A stretch of 48,093 nt of DNA from an uncultured Bacteroidia bacterium (GCA_903927965.1 CAIYPA010000051.1:1-48093); one strand, 5' to 3'; positions 15,838 through 24,351 are shown, counted from the stretch's first letter. Numbers and translations: made by a program. The notes: a model not told the origin generated them from the letters alone.

Positions 15838-17166
15838 ATGAAACAGATTGAACACGCACCAAATTGGATCAGTGAAAAGCTTTATAATGAGGTAAATCGG
15901 CTTCGTTTAAATGACGATTTTCAGGTACTGGTCAATGAGTTGAACGAAAAGTACTTGTATTGGGACAAAGTTAAATATCATACTTCGGCTTATGTAACTG
16001 ATCCTAAAGTGTTGTGGGCTGCCCTTAAATTAAGCCGGACAATCAATGCCAAAAAAATTCAGTTCCGGGAGTTCAAATTTATTTTCAATTTGACCGACTC
16101 AATACAAAAGGGGCTTCATGAGTTCGACCTGTATATCAGTGGTCATTTGGGTACGCAGAATTTAATTCCTGAAGGTGATAAAAAGCGGTACCTTGTTAGC
16201 TCAATCATGGAAGAGGCGATTGCATCAAGTCAAATAGAAGGAGCTGTTACAACGCGGAAACAAGCCAAAGAGATGCTCAGAAAAAATATCAAACCCAAAA
16301 ACAAGTCTGAGCAAATGATCCTGAATAATTATATCACAATTAGGCATATCGTGGCTATTAAGGATGAACCGATTACAACTGAAAAGTTATTGGAAATCCA
16401 TCAATTGATCTCCAATCAAACGCTGGCTGACAGGAAAGATGAGGGAGCTTTCAGGTCGGATAATGATGTAAAAGTAATTGATGTTGCCAACGGAAAAATT
16501 GTACATTCACCTCCTGATTATCAGGATATTCCGAAATTGATGGAGGAAGTTTTTCTCTTTTTTAACAAAGATAAAAATGGACATTTTATCCATCCTATTG
16601 TCAAGGGTTGTATTGTCCATTTTATGATAGGGTTTATCCATCCTTTCGCAGATGGCAATGGTCGGACTGCAAGGGCCTTGTTTTATTGGTATTTATTGAA
16701 AAACGGCTACTGGCTAACCGAATATTTGTCAATTTCACGGTTAATTGTAAAAAGCAAGGCTCAATATGCCAGGGCTTATCAATATACCGAATTGGACGAA
16801 AACGATTTGACCTATTTTATCATTTATAAGATAAAAACGATGCAGTTGGCTTTTGACGGTCTGATCGAATACATTCAATTAAAGACCAACGAAAAGCGGA
16901 AAACCTTAAATTTTCAAAAGATAAAGGGGATCAATTCCCGGCAAGCGCAGATCCTGAAATGGCTGTTTGAGGAACCGGAATTGATGTTTAGTGTCAAAGA
17001 ACTCGAAACCAGATTATCCGTCTCGAATCAGACAGCCAGGACTGATTTGACGGAATTGGTCAATCTGGGTTACCTTGAACAGATCGATTTAAACAACAAA
17101 ACGAAGGGATTTTGTCGTACAGATAATTTTGAGATCGTGTTGTCAAAGGAATTACCCAAAACATAA
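15838..17166 (+). CDS. fic: Fic family protein with C-terminal winged helix
   Basis: 442 residues. Fic enzymes usually transfer AMP from ATP to a target hydroxyl. Seen: N-terminal helical region with the inhibitory motif S-S-Q-I-E-G (residues 130-135; (S/T)xxxE(G/N) of class II Fic proteins, so the enzyme is self-inhibited), the complete catalytic loop HPFADGNGRTAR (268-279), and a C-terminal winged helix (about 365-435, NSRQAQILKWLF, SVKELETRLSVSNQTARTDLTELVNLGYL). The winged helix makes autorepression through the upstream inverted repeat plausible. No antitoxin gene (fiTA) is next to it. A bidirectional terminator overlaps the stop codon. Confidence 0.92.
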   Translation: MKQIEHAPNWISEKLYNEVNRLRLNDDFQVLVNELNEKYLYWDKVKYHTSAYVTDPKVLWAALKLSRTINAKKIQFREFKFIFNLTDSIQKGLHEFDLYISGHLGTQNLIPEGDKKRYLVSSIMEEAIASSQIEGAVTTRKQAKEMLRKNIKPKNKSEQMILNNYITIRHIVAIKDEPITTEKLLEIHQLISNQTLADRKDEGAFRSDNDVKVIDVANGKIVHSPPDYQDIPKLMEEVFLFFNKDKNGHFIHPIVKGCIVHFMIGFIHPFADGNGRTARALFYWYLLKNGYWLTEYLSISRLIVKSKAQYARAYQYTELDENDLTYFIIYKIKTMQLAFDGLIEYIQLKTNEKRKTLNFQKIKGINSRQAQILKWLFEEPELMFSVKELETRLSVSNQTARTDLTELVNLGYLEQIDLNNKTKGFCRTDNFEIVLSKELPKT

Positions 17167-17205
17167 ATTGCATCCAGCTTTAGCTGGATGCAATTTATGT
17201 TTTAT
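17161..17205. terminator. Strong bidirectional terminator between fic and aro genes
   Basis: A perfect 18-bp stem (17161-17178 with 17183-17200, loop TTTA; arms contain AATTGCATCCAGC) followed by TTTATT on the plus strand. On the minus strand it is followed by TTTTGGG. It separates two convergent genes and overlaps the fic stop codon. Confidence 0.9.
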
Positions 17206-18293
17206 TCAGCATCCATAATTTCAGTCTGTTGACGGACCGAATCTTCGTGGATCAGCTGGAAGATGATCTTTATAAAGGTCTCATCGAGATTGAGTTTGCG
17301 TGCGATGTTGGTGCGGTCCTCCATGATTTGCGTCCAGCGGTTGATTTGAAGGGCGGTAACCTTGTTCTGTTTTTTATAGTTGGCAATCTGCTTCACAATC
17401 TCCATCCTTGAAGCAAGAATTTCTATGATTTCATGGTCGATACCATCAATCCTTGAGCGGAGCGTATCGAGCATGTTTTCGAAAAGCGGGTCGTTGGAAC
17501 TTGTATATTTAATCACGAGCCTATCAAGTATTTTTGCCAGTTCGGCTGGTGTAACCTGTTGGTCTTTATCACTTAAGGCACACGATGGATCGATATGTGA
17601 TTCCAGCATCAAACCATCCAAACCCAAGTCGAATGCTTTTTGGGAAATTTCGAACAGGAACTCCCGTTTGCCGGAGATATGGCTTGGGTCGCAAATAATT
17701 GGAAGATTGGGCATCAGCTGCCTGAGTTCGATCACTGTTTTCCAGTTTGGATAGTTGCGGTACTTGGTTTCGCTGAATGGCGTAAATCCGCGGTGGATCG
17801 CTACGAGGTTCTTTAAACCTGCCTGGTTAAGCCTTTCGAGTGCCCCCATCCACAACTGCACATCAGGATTTACCGGATTCTTTACCATGATCACCTGGTC
17901 GGTCCCCTTCAGAACATCGGCAATTTCCTGAACAACAAAAGGTGAAGCGGTCGAACGTGCACCAATCCAAAGCACATCGACACCAGCCTTCAAACACTCT
18001 TCAACATGTTGTGCATTGGCCACTTCGGTTCCTACCATCAGTCCTGTTTCCTGTTTGACCTGTTTCAACCATTCCAGAGCAATGCTTCCCATCCCTTCAA
18101 ACGAACCCGGGCGGGTACGGGGTTTCCAGATTCCGCCACGATAGACGAAGACACGTTTGTCTTTTGCAAGTTCACGGGCGGTGGCCATTGTCTGCTCTTC
18201 CGATTCAAGACTGCAAGGACCACTGATCAGCAGTGGGTTGTCTATTGTTGGTAACCAATGATTGATTGGATTGATGTCTAATTTTGTAACCAT
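17202..18293 (-). CDS. Bifunctional DAHP synthase / chorismate mutase
   Basis: 363 residues: an N-terminal type I-beta DAHP synthase (about 1-260; LLISGPCSLES, VYRGGIWKPRTRPGSFEG, LWIGARST, VMVKNP-like IMVKNPVNPD, AIHRGF, ICDPSHISG, LMLESHIDP) and a C-terminal AroQ-type chorismate mutase (about 275-360; LRSRIDGIDHEIIEILASRMEIV). It condenses PEP and erythrose 4-phosphate, the first step of the shikimate pathway, and converts chorismate to prephenate; the mutase domain is known in such fusions to confer feedback control. It starts five bases after tyrA and shares its attenuated transcript, so entry into the pathway and the tyrosine branch are regulated together. Confidence 0.95.
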   Translation of the reverse strand: MVTKLDINPINHWLPTIDNPLLISGPCSLESEEQTMATARELAKDKRVFVYRGGIWKPRTRPGSFEGMGSIALEWLKQVKQETGLMVGTEVANAQHVEECLKAGVDVLWIGARSTASPFVVQEIADVLKGTDQVIMVKNPVNPDVQLWMGALERLNQAGLKNLVAIHRGFTPFSETKYRNYPNWKTVIELRQLMPNLPIICDPSHISGKREFLFEISQKAFDLGLDGLMLESHIDPSCALSDKDQQVTPAELAKILDRLVIKYTSSNDPLFENMLDTLRSRIDGIDHEIIEILASRMEIVKQIANYKKQNKVTALQINRWTQIMEDRTNIARKLNLDETFIKIIFQLIHEDSVRQQTEIMDAE

Positions 18294-18298
18294 GATTT

Positions 18299-19195
18299 TT
18301 ATTTTGTGTAAAATTTAATAATTGTTTCTTCATTCTTCGTAAGCGATGGGTTTTCACCTTCAAGGACACCACGGATTTTATTTGCACTTACAATTAATTC
18401 CGATAATTGTTTAGGATCGTTGTTTTTAAGGCTCTCCTTAAATGCTTCGAGGTGGTGGATATATACTTCGAGTGCTTCAGAAATGTAATCGCGGTTTTGC
18501 CAGAAAATAGGGGCCCACATTTCGGGGGAGCTTTTTGCAAGACGAACAGTCGATTGAAAACCGCCGGAAGCCAGGTCGAAAATAATGTTGCGGTCCTCAA
18601 TGGCAAGAACAGCATTGGCCAGGGCAAAAGAGGTGGCATGTGGAAGATGTGAAATGAATGCGGTGGTGTGGTCCTGCTCGTCGCTGGTCATATAGGCAAT
18701 CGGCATTCCAAGAGACTGGTACATCTTTTCGACAAGAGCCAGATGTTGCGGCCTGCACTTGTCCTGATCGCAGACGATACATATTTTCCGTTCAAACAGG
18801 TGTTCGATTGCGGCATTCGGCCCACTGTTTTCAGTTCCGGCCATCGGGTGCGAAGCGATATAATTTCCGCGTTGAGGGTGGTTTTTTACAGTTTCGGCAA
18901 TTTCCCGTTTTGTAGATCCAACATCAGTGACGGTTGTTGAGGGCGATATCTGATCCAGGATTGAAGGAAGTACCTTGACGATTCGATCGACAGGAATGGC
19001 CAGAATGATGATATCAGCTTCTTTTATAGCTGTTTCCAGATTTTCGATCCGATCGGCGATGCCCAGTTCAAGGGCAACCCTTGCGTTATCAGGGTCATTG
19101 TCAACGCCGATGATCTCTGTGGCAAATCTGGTCCTCCGTAAATCTTTGGCCATCGATCCACCGATGAGCCCAAGTCCGATTACTGCTAATTTCAT
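18299..19195 (-). CDS. tyrA: Prephenate dehydrogenase
   Basis: 298 residues. The N-terminal Rossmann fold has GLGLIGGS (7-14) and an acidic residue after the second strand (GVDND), indicating NAD. Catalytic-region motifs: DVGSTK, SHPMAGTENSGP and a helical C-terminal dimer domain with HLPHATSFALA and DLASGGF. It oxidatively decarboxylates prephenate to 4-hydroxyphenylpyruvate for tyrosine synthesis. First structural gene after the aromatic leader peptide and attenuator; its ATG is 22 bases beyond the terminator T-run. No ACT domain is fused. Confidence 0.95.
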   Translation of the reverse strand: MKLAVIGLGLIGGSMAKDLRRTRFATEIIGVDNDPDNARVALELGIADRIENLETAIKEADIIILAIPVDRIVKVLPSILDQISPSTTVTDVGSTKREIAETVKNHPQRGNYIASHPMAGTENSGPNAAIEHLFERKICIVCDQDKCRPQHLALVEKMYQSLGMPIAYMTSDEQDHTTAFISHLPHATSFALANAVLAIEDRNIIFDLASGGFQSTVRLAKSSPEMWAPIFWQNRDYISEALEVYIHHLEAFKESLKNNDPKQLSELIVSANKIRGVLEGENPSLTKNEETIIKFYTK

Positions 19196-19217
19196 AATTT
19201 TGTCATTTGAAAACCAT

Positions 19218-19250
19218 AAAAAAAGGTCCCCGCTTTGGAGACCTTTTTTT
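19218..19250 (-). terminator. Attenuator terminator of the tyrA operon
   Basis: On the minus strand AGGTCTCC pairs with GGGGACCT (one G-U), extended by a run of A before and seven T after (plus-strand A at 19218-19224). It lies between the leader peptide and tyrA. Its 5' arm (GTCTCC, 19237-19242) can instead pair with GGAGAC at 19289-19294 in the end of the leader gene, giving an antiterminator. Confidence 0.9.
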
Positions 19251-19278
19251 GATTTAATATTGTTGTTTTTGCAATACT

Positions 19279-19344
19279 CTACCGTTTAGTCTCCGAACGA
19301 AGGCTAAGATAACTAAACCAAAAATAGAAAGCATTGCTGTTCAT
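19279..19344 (-). CDS. Aromatic leader peptide of the tyrA-DAHPS/CM operon
   Basis: A 21-codon gene too short for routine gene calling. It encodes a peptide with the run FYFWFSY at residues 6-12, that is three Phe, two Tyr and one Trp in seven codons. It begins ATG at 19344 and stops TAG at 19279-19281. The Trp-Phe-Ser codons (GTTTAGT, 19312-19318) are complementary to ACTAAAC (19284-19290) further on in the gene, which in turn overlaps the GGAGAC antiterminator strand. The elements match the 1:2, 2:3, 3:4 logic of trpL/pheL attenuators: stalling at aromatic codons would free strand 2 to pair with strand 3 and let transcription continue into tyrA. Confidence 0.88.
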   Translation of the reverse strand: MNSNAFYFWFSYLSLRSETKR

Positions 19345-19370
19345 TGCATCAAACTGTTATAATTCAGCGA

Positions 19371-19378
19371 CAAAAATA
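19371..19378 (-). promoter_or_regulatory. -7 box for the attenuated aro operon
   Basis: TATTTTTG on the minus strand, 27 bases before the leader-peptide ATG. Fits TAnnTTTG; no clear -33 TTG at 19-base spacing. Confidence 0.5.
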
Positions 19379-19453
19379 AATAAAATTTTCAGTTTTATGG
19401 GATAAATCATAAAAGTTGCGAAAATTAAATTTTGTAACCTATAATATTATTGA

Positions 19454-19605
19454 CCGGGACTGAAGTCCTGGGGTACGGCATGAAACCCCGGGACCAAAGC
19501 CCTGGGTTACAAAATGAGTCGTTCCTACGGAACTGCGAAGTGGCGACACTCCATAGAGTCGTAGGCTCGGCCCATGTTGTAAGGACGGATTTTAATCCGT
19601 CTCCG
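19454..19605. repeat. REP-like palindromes on the downstream side of the transposase
   Basis: Between tyrA and the transposase lie short palindromes: GGGACTGAAGTCC and GGGACCAAAGCCC types (19457-19503), GTTCCTACGGAAC (19521-19533), GAGTCGTAGGCTC (19556-19568) and GACGGATTTTAATCCGTC (19584-19601). The same set recurs at 20190-20470 on the other side of the gene. Confidence 0.75.
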
Positions 19606-19636
19606 TCCCGTCAACACAACAACAGAAGGTCTTGGC

Positions 19637-20098
19637 TCATATCAGCTCCTCAAAAATATACCGCTCATCATAATCCACCTCAAACCGATCCAGGAACTCC
19701 TTGTACTCTTCCAAAAATTTTTGGTGTTTGTGGTGCTCCTCCTGGTTGGCAATGTAATGATAGACATTGTCGATCTGGGAATGACTGTACGAAAACACCC
19801 CGTATCCTACCTGCCACTCAAACCGTACCTTTGTAAGGCGGTGATCGTTAATGTATTTTGAGGATTTGGCTTTTATGGTTTGCATTAATTCAGAGATGGA
19901 TACTGTAGGTTTTAATCCGAAAAAGCAATGAACATGGTCCTCAATGCCATTAACGATGATTGTTTTGCAGCCGGTTTCATTGATCAGGGTTCCCAAAACA
20001 CCCATAAGGAGAGGTTTCCACTTTTTATCAATAACGGCTTCGCGGTATTTTACTGCGAATACGGATTGAATGTAAACTTGATGATAGGTATTTGCCAT
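19637..20098 (-). CDS. IS200/IS605-type (RAYT-like) Y1 transposase
   Basis: 153 residues. A single-domain HUH nuclease: the metal-binding HVH is in GIEDHVHCFFGL (His55, His57) and the nucleophile is probably Tyr115 in HYIANQEEHHK. Such enzymes cut and rejoin single-stranded DNA at hairpins. There is no companion TnpB/IscB. The gene is flanked on both sides by families of short palindromes rather than a single pair of IS ends, which is the arrangement of REP-associated tyrosine transposases. Intact; activity cannot be judged. Confidence 0.88.
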   Translation of the reverse strand: MANTYHQVYIQSVFAVKYREAVIDKKWKPLLMGVLGTLINETGCKTIIVNGIEDHVHCFFGLKPTVSISELMQTIKAKSSKYINDHRLTKVRFEWQVGYGVFSYSHSQIDNVYHYIANQEEHHKHQKFLEEYKEFLDRFEVDYDERYIFEELI

Positions 20099-20141
20099 GG
20101 TTTTTTGGTTAAAGGTAATATCGGAAATTAAAAAATGGATC

Positions 20142-20160
20142 GTGCCGATGGCACTTTTTT
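20142..20160 (+). repeat. Small hairpin by transposase start
   Basis: GTGCCGATGGCAC followed by T6. It lies just upstream of the minus-strand transposase gene, so it is probably another REP-like palindrome rather than a working terminator. Confidence 0.4.
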
Positions 20161-20189
20161 CTTGGGATTAAAATCGGGGTTTACAATTG

Positions 20190-20497
20190 TTATCCTTTTC
20201 CCGGGGATTAAAATCCCGGGCTACAACATGGATCGTTCCTACGGAACTGCGAAGTTAAGATATATCGAAGAGCCGTAGGCTCGGCTTATGTTGTAAGGAT
20301 GGATTTCAATCCGTCCCCATTAGTGACACCCCAAAGAGCCATAGGCTCGGTTCATGTTGTAAGGATGGATTTTAATCCGTCCCCAAAAGCTAACAACACA
20401 GTGTAATAGTGACACATCGAAGAGCCATAGGCTCGGCCCATATTGTAAGAACGGATTTTAATCCGTCCCCATCAGTAACAGCCAGAGTCTGGCTGTT
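20190..20497. repeat. Tandem REP-like array upstream of the transposase
   Basis: It begins with CGGGGATTAAAATCCCGGG (20202-20220) and GTTCCTACGGAAC (20234-20246). Three units follow at about 20270-20318, 20336-20384 and 20422-20470, each with GAGCC(G/A)TAGGCTCGG, then ATGTTGTAAG or a variant, then GGATGGATTTTAATCCGTCC or a variant. The array ends in a near-perfect palindrome AACAGCCAGAGTCTGGCTGTT-type hairpin (20477-20497). Units share both palindromes and the spacer, so they are copies of one element. Confidence 0.8.
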
Positions 20498-20532
20498 TAT
20501 CAATATCTTAAGTTATATACCAACCAACTGCA

Positions 20533-21726
20533 TCAGTCAACCATCAACAACCCGGGATGACCTCCCGTAATATTGATCCCCCCCTCAGGCGAAACAACAA
20601 ACGTGTTTTCGATACCGACCATCCCAACTCCGGCAATCCCTTTTTTGGGTTCGATGGCAAAGACCATCCCTTCCTGGATCGGCTCATCAAAGCCATTGGC
20701 AATTACGGGCATTTCATCGATTGTAAGTCCAATACCATGGCCGAGGAACTTTACTTTACGCGAACCAAATCCCATAAAGTTCTGTATAAACTCAGGTCGT
20801 AATCCACCCAAAATTTCATTGTAGATCACTGATGGAATCGCACCCGGCTTTAACATTAATGCTATATTGTTCTGTATTTCAACACATTTCAAATGGATTT
20901 CAACCGCTTCGTCAGGTAACTGTTTTCCAAATACATAGGTCATGGTTTTATCGGTATGGTAACCTTCGATACCACAACCAATATCCACAAAAACCAGATC
21001 ATCCCGACGAAGTTTCCTGTCCCTGTTTCCCATAATCGGAACAGCAGGGCTCATCCCATAATTTCCACCAGGCCCGTTAAAGGAGGTGGGGTAGATGGAA
21101 CTTTCCCCAAAAGCAATCTGTCCGAGGATCGACTCCGTATCGAACATGCTGAAGCGGGCAACCCCATGATGCCCTTCGCGGACCAAGGCAGTATAGAGGT
21201 CGCAGAAGAATTCCGATTCACTGATCCCTTCGTGCAACATCCCGGGAACAAGTTCTTCGGTTACCCGCTGATGGATTTTCCCCGATTCGATCATTAAATC
21301 AAGTTCATAACGGCTTTTAACCGCCCTTACGGCACCAATCTGAAGATCGGCAGATTCTATTTTTGAAAATGGGAAGTACTTCTGGAACCGCTGCAACATC
21401 GCAATCGGGACAATCTCTTTTTCAAGATAAACCGTATCCGGAAGGTTTTTCATGGTTATGGCAGCATCGCGGTAGCTCTCCATTGGCCTGATGTCCGGGA
21501 AAAGCGATTCATCGACAGCACGTTCAAAACTGCGCCTGATCCACAAAACCGCTTCATCGTACCTTGGGATAAATAGGACCCCTTCCTGCATGGTCCCGGT
21601 AAAATAATAAGTATTGATTTTGCTGAAAACCGCCACAATCTGCCATTCGGGATTGCGCTGGTCCATAAGCTTCCTGAACCGCAAAAGCCGCGATTCCAAT
21701 TCACTTTGTGGAACTTTAAAAACCAT
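20533..21726 (-). CDS. M24 family metallopeptidase (Xaa-Pro aminopeptidase-like)
   Basis: 397 residues from ATG 21726; the frame is open further upstream but overlaps exbD. An N-terminal creatinase-like domain (about 1-150) precedes a pita-bread catalytic domain with metal ligands in [21 protein letters not shown] (two Asp expected; the first is D of VDIGCG, the second D of HTDKT), GHGIGL (His), and two Glu in FAIEPKKG and GIENTF. Such enzymes remove N-terminal residues preceding proline. It is last in an operon with ExbB and ExbD (nine bases after exbD). Cytoplasmic, as no signal peptide is seen; connection to the energy-transducing pair is unknown. Confidence 0.88.
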   Translation of the reverse strand: MVFKVPQSELESRLLRFRKLMDQRNPEWQIVAVFSKINTYYFTGTMQEGVLFIPRYDEAVLWIRRSFERAVDESLFPDIRPMESYRDAAITMKNLPDTVYLEKEIVPIAMLQRFQKYFPFSKIESADLQIGAVRAVKSRYELDLMIESGKIHQRVTEELVPGMLHEGISESEFFCDLYTALVREGHHGVARFSMFDTESILGQIAFGESSIYPTSFNGPGGNYGMSPAVPIMGNRDRKLRRDDLVFVDIGCGIEGYHTDKTMTYVFGKQLPDEAVEIHLKCVEIQNNIALMLKPGAIPSVIYNEILGGLRPEFIQNFMGFGSRKVKFLGHGIGLTIDEMPVIANGFDEPIQEGMVFAIEPKKGIAGVGMVGIENTFVVSPEGGINITGGHPGLLMVD

Positions 21727-21734
21727 TGTAAAAT

Positions 21735-22151
21735 CTATTTGTTGAGCAACTCTTTTCGTGTCGTGGCCAACACCATCTTGACCTGGGTCTTGGATCCCAG
21801 TTGTAACACATCGATCAGGTTTTGGACCGCGATGGCATTGTCGCATCTTACAATTGCAAACAGCTCAGGATTTTCCTTTTTCAGCCTTTGCAACTCAGGC
21901 TCGATGGCCGCAAATTCGAATTGCTTGTTGTTGATGTAATACTTCAATTCTTTCGTAATCGATATCGCGATCTCCTTGGGAGGTTTGTTCATCGTCTGCG
22001 TCTTGTCCACCTGTGGAAGTACCAGCTTGATGATCCCGGGTGTGATCATGGTAGAGGCGATCAGGAAGAACAACATCAGAAAGAACATGATATCGCTGAA
22101 GGAATTTGAAAATACCTCGAACGGTGGGTTCCTGTCGTTCCTGATGTTCAT
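21735..22151 (-). CDS. exbD: ExbD/TolR biopolymer transport protein
   Basis: 138 residues: a short cytoplasmic N-terminus, one membrane helix (about 18-38, [19 protein letters not shown]) carrying the conserved Asp in the SDIMFFL motif that conducts protons, and a periplasmic domain (about 60-135). It overlaps the exbB stop by four bases. With ExbB it forms a proton-driven motor that energises TonB or Tol; no tonB is in the window. Confidence 0.9.
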   Translation of the reverse strand: MNIRNDRNPPFEVFSNSFSDIMFFLMLFFLIASTMITPGIIKLVLPQVDKTQTMNKPPKEIAISITKELKYYINNKQFEFAAIEPELQRLKKENPELFAIVRCDNAIAVQNLIDVLQLGSKTQVKMVLATTRKELLNK

Positions 22152-22762
22152 ATTTTAACGTTGTTGATCAGGTCAATAAACCGTATGGCCCGAAGTTCCC
22201 ATTGCTGGATCAGCTTGTTGATCCTGTGGTTCAGATAATGGTAGGAGATATAGGCAATAATTCCAATGCTAAGGCCCACTCCCGAAGTGATCAATTTTTC
22301 GTATAAACCTCCTGAAATCAAGGAGATGCTGATATTGTCGGCCAATGATATATTGTAAAAAATCTTGATAACCCCTGAAATGGTACCGATGAAACCCATC
22401 ATCGGGGCGACCCCTGCGATTACGCCGAGGAAATAGATGTTCCCATCGTATTTGTAAAGCTCAAGTTTGCCTTCCATCTCCATCTGATCGTGGATATCGC
22501 GGAGCGGCTTGCCAAGGTTCAACAGCCCTTTTTCAAGTATCCGCGTTTCGGAACAGTTGGCAGAGGAGCATAAATTCAATGCAAGGTCTATTTTACCCTC
22601 TTTTACAAGGACTTTCAATTTTTCCAAAAAAGGTTCATCGATTTTTTTTTGGGTATAGAGAAAATACAGACGTTCGCAAAGGATAAAAATGGAGACCAGG
22701 GAAAGAAAGAACAAAGGGTACATCAACCAGCCACCCTTCATCAACAGGTCGAAAAACGACAT
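22148..22762 (-). CDS. exbB: MotA/TolQ/ExbB proton channel family protein
   Basis: 204 residues from ATG 22762 (MSFFDLLMKGG). Three membrane helices: GGWLMYPLFFLSLVSIFILCERL near the N-terminus, YFLGVIAGVAPMMGFIGTISGVI, and ITSGVGLSIGIIAYISYHYLNHRI. The APMMGFIGTISG and LITSGVGLSIGIIAY segments are the family signatures. Longer starts (22858, 22792) are less likely: a terminator T-run at 22857-22863 on this strand belongs to the upstream fucosidase transcript. Inner-membrane motor subunit acting with ExbD. Confidence 0.9.
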   Translation of the reverse strand: MSFFDLLMKGGWLMYPLFFLSLVSIFILCERLYFLYTQKKIDEPFLEKLKVLVKEGKIDLALNLCSSANCSETRILEKGLLNLGKPLRDIHDQMEMEGKLELYKYDGNIYFLGVIAGVAPMMGFIGTISGVIKIFYNISLADNISISLISGGLYEKLITSGVGLSIGIIAYISYHYLNHRINKLIQQWELRAIRFIDLINNVKI

Positions 22763-22856
22763 ATTGCCTACAACATCGAATAATATTACCATAACAATGA
22801 ATTTAAGACTATTTTTTTTAAGGTAATTACTTTTCCGGTCAGGATGAATAATTTCC

Positions 22857-22891
22857 AAAAAAACGACTTCAACGCCTAAGCCTTGAAGTCG
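22857..22891 (-). terminator. Terminator after the fucosidase gene
   Basis: CGACTTCAA (minus strand from 22891) pairs with TTGAAGTCG (to 22864) in a 9-bp perfect stem, then seven T. It isolates the fucosidase transcript from exbB. Confidence 0.9.
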
Positions 22892-22933
22892 CCAAATTTA
22901 GGTAGAATATTGCTATTCTAAAAACTTACCTTT

Positions 22934-24322
22934 CTATTTAACTTTTATTTTGAAAGCCCATGCATAGCTGCACAAAGTTGGCCTTGCTTTTTCTTTCGGA
23001 TATTTGATTGTTAGACCGTTAGAAGCATCCCATGTCCATTTCAGGTCACCAGGGACACCCAACATGGTGATTTTGGAACCTTCAACCGGTTTTACCGATT
23101 TCAATTTAAACTCATCACCTGCCCATTTGAGGAAGATAGCATAGGCATAATCACCTTTGGAAGTAAACCTTGCATCTCCTTCGATTTGTGTTCTCCAGAC
23201 CCTTGTCCCATAAATCGCTTCACCGTTAACTTTCAACCAATCGCCCAGTTTCAACAATGGGTATTGTTCATATTCGGGAATTACTCCGGCGGCAGTTGGA
23301 CCAACATTGATATCAAAGTTGCCGTTGCGGCTTATACCGTCAATGGTTTTATCGATAAACTCCTTCGGGCTCATGCAGTCTTCCATGTCGGTATCCTGGT
23401 TGTAACCGAATGTCTTGGCAATTCCCTGCCAGAAAGACCATTTGTGTGTGAGTATCCCTAAACTTCCATCGTTATAGCTGTACTCGACATTGTACAAATC
23501 ACCGTGTTTGCCGCGGTCCTCTTTCCCAAATCGGTCATTTACAAATACTTCCTGATTCCTTTTGGCAGCTTCGTTATAATAATAGGCAACCACTTCTTTC
23601 ATTTTCCAGAAAGGTTCAGGATGATCCCATTCCCCGTCGAAGTAGAAAAAATCGGGATGGTATAAGCTGATCAACTCTTTTATCTGGGGGATCATGTAAT
23701 CATCGACATAGTTGTTCACCTTCTTTAATCCGGCATAAGGAATATCCTTACCAGTATAGAGAGGGTTGTACCATTCATAAAGAGAGTAATACAAACCAAC
23801 TTTGAGTCCTTCCTTACGCGCGGCAGCAAAATACTCACCCAAGATATCTTTTTTCGGGCCCATTTTAAACGCGTTCCGATCGGTATATTGAGTTGGCCAC
23901 AAACAAAATCCATCGTGGTGTTTGGAGGTGATGAACATGTATTTGGCCCCCATATTTTTCGCGAATTTGGCCCATTCGGTTGGGTTGTACGATTCGGCTT
24001 TCCACATAGGGATGAAATCATCGTAAGTAAAATTCTCACCATAAGTTGCTTTGTGATAGGCCACTGTCGGATTTTGTTTGTCCTTCATCCGGTTGCCATA
24101 CCATTCGGCATATGAAATGCCTTTTTCGCGTGGTGCCCAGGCAGGTACGGAATAAACACCCCAATGCATGCTTAATCCAACTTTGGCGTCATCGTACCAT
24201 GCCGGCATTTTATGGCTGTCGAGTGATTCCCATGTGGCTTTGTAGGGGCCCTGTGCTGAAATTTTCGAAATGGCCAAAGTGCCAATCGACAAACAAACAA
24301 TAAAAAATAATTTTATTCGCAT
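22934..24322 (-). CDS. Alpha-L-fucosidase, GH29
   Basis: 462 residues from ATG 24322 with a Sec signal peptide (IKLFFIVCLSIGTLAISKISAQ). GH29 features: MPAWYDDAKVGLSMHWGVYSVPAW, YMFITSKHHDGFCLWPT, GLKVGLYYSLYEW and the nucleophile Asp229 in FYFDGEWDHPE; then NDRFG and a C-terminal beta domain. It retains alpha-L-fucose from glycans with overall retention of configuration, acting in the periplasm or at the surface. A TATATTTG box at 24352-24359 lies downstream of the DUF1080 stop, so the gene has its own promoter and the upstream in-frame start at 24367 is excluded. It adjoins the sigma/SusCD locus and probably supplies its substrate. Confidence 0.92.
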   Translation of the reverse strand: MRIKLFFIVCLSIGTLAISKISAQGPYKATWESLDSHKMPAWYDDAKVGLSMHWGVYSVPAWAPREKGISYAEWYGNRMKDKQNPTVAYHKATYGENFTYDDFIPMWKAESYNPTEWAKFAKNMGAKYMFITSKHHDGFCLWPTQYTDRNAFKMGPKKDILGEYFAAARKEGLKVGLYYSLYEWYNPLYTGKDIPYAGLKKVNNYVDDYMIPQIKELISLYHPDFFYFDGEWDHPEPFWKMKEVVAYYYNEAAKRNQEVFVNDRFGKEDRGKHGDLYNVEYSYNDGSLGILTHKWSFWQGIAKTFGYNQDTDMEDCMSPKEFIDKTIDGISRNGNFDINVGPTAAGVIPEYEQYPLLKLGDWLKVNGEAIYGTRVWRTQIEGDARFTSKGDYAYAIFLKWAGDEFKLKSVKPVEGSKITMLGVPGDLKWTWDASNGLTIKYPKEKARPTLCSYAWAFKIKVK

Positions 24323-24351
24323 AGTTGCAGTTTTTTGGGTTCTAAAAAATA

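Noticed and set aside
17166-17205. The 18-bp palindrome after fic as an operator
   Set aside because: It sits between convergent stop codons and has a T-rich tail, so a bidirectional terminator explains it better.
19637-20098. Complete IS200 element with defined ends
   Set aside because: The flanking palindromes occur in several copies on both sides instead of one left and one right end, so exact element borders cannot be set.
22148-22858. Longer exbB start
   Set aside because: The extension begins inside the T-run of the fucosidase terminator, and family proteins start at the MSFFDLLMKGG position.
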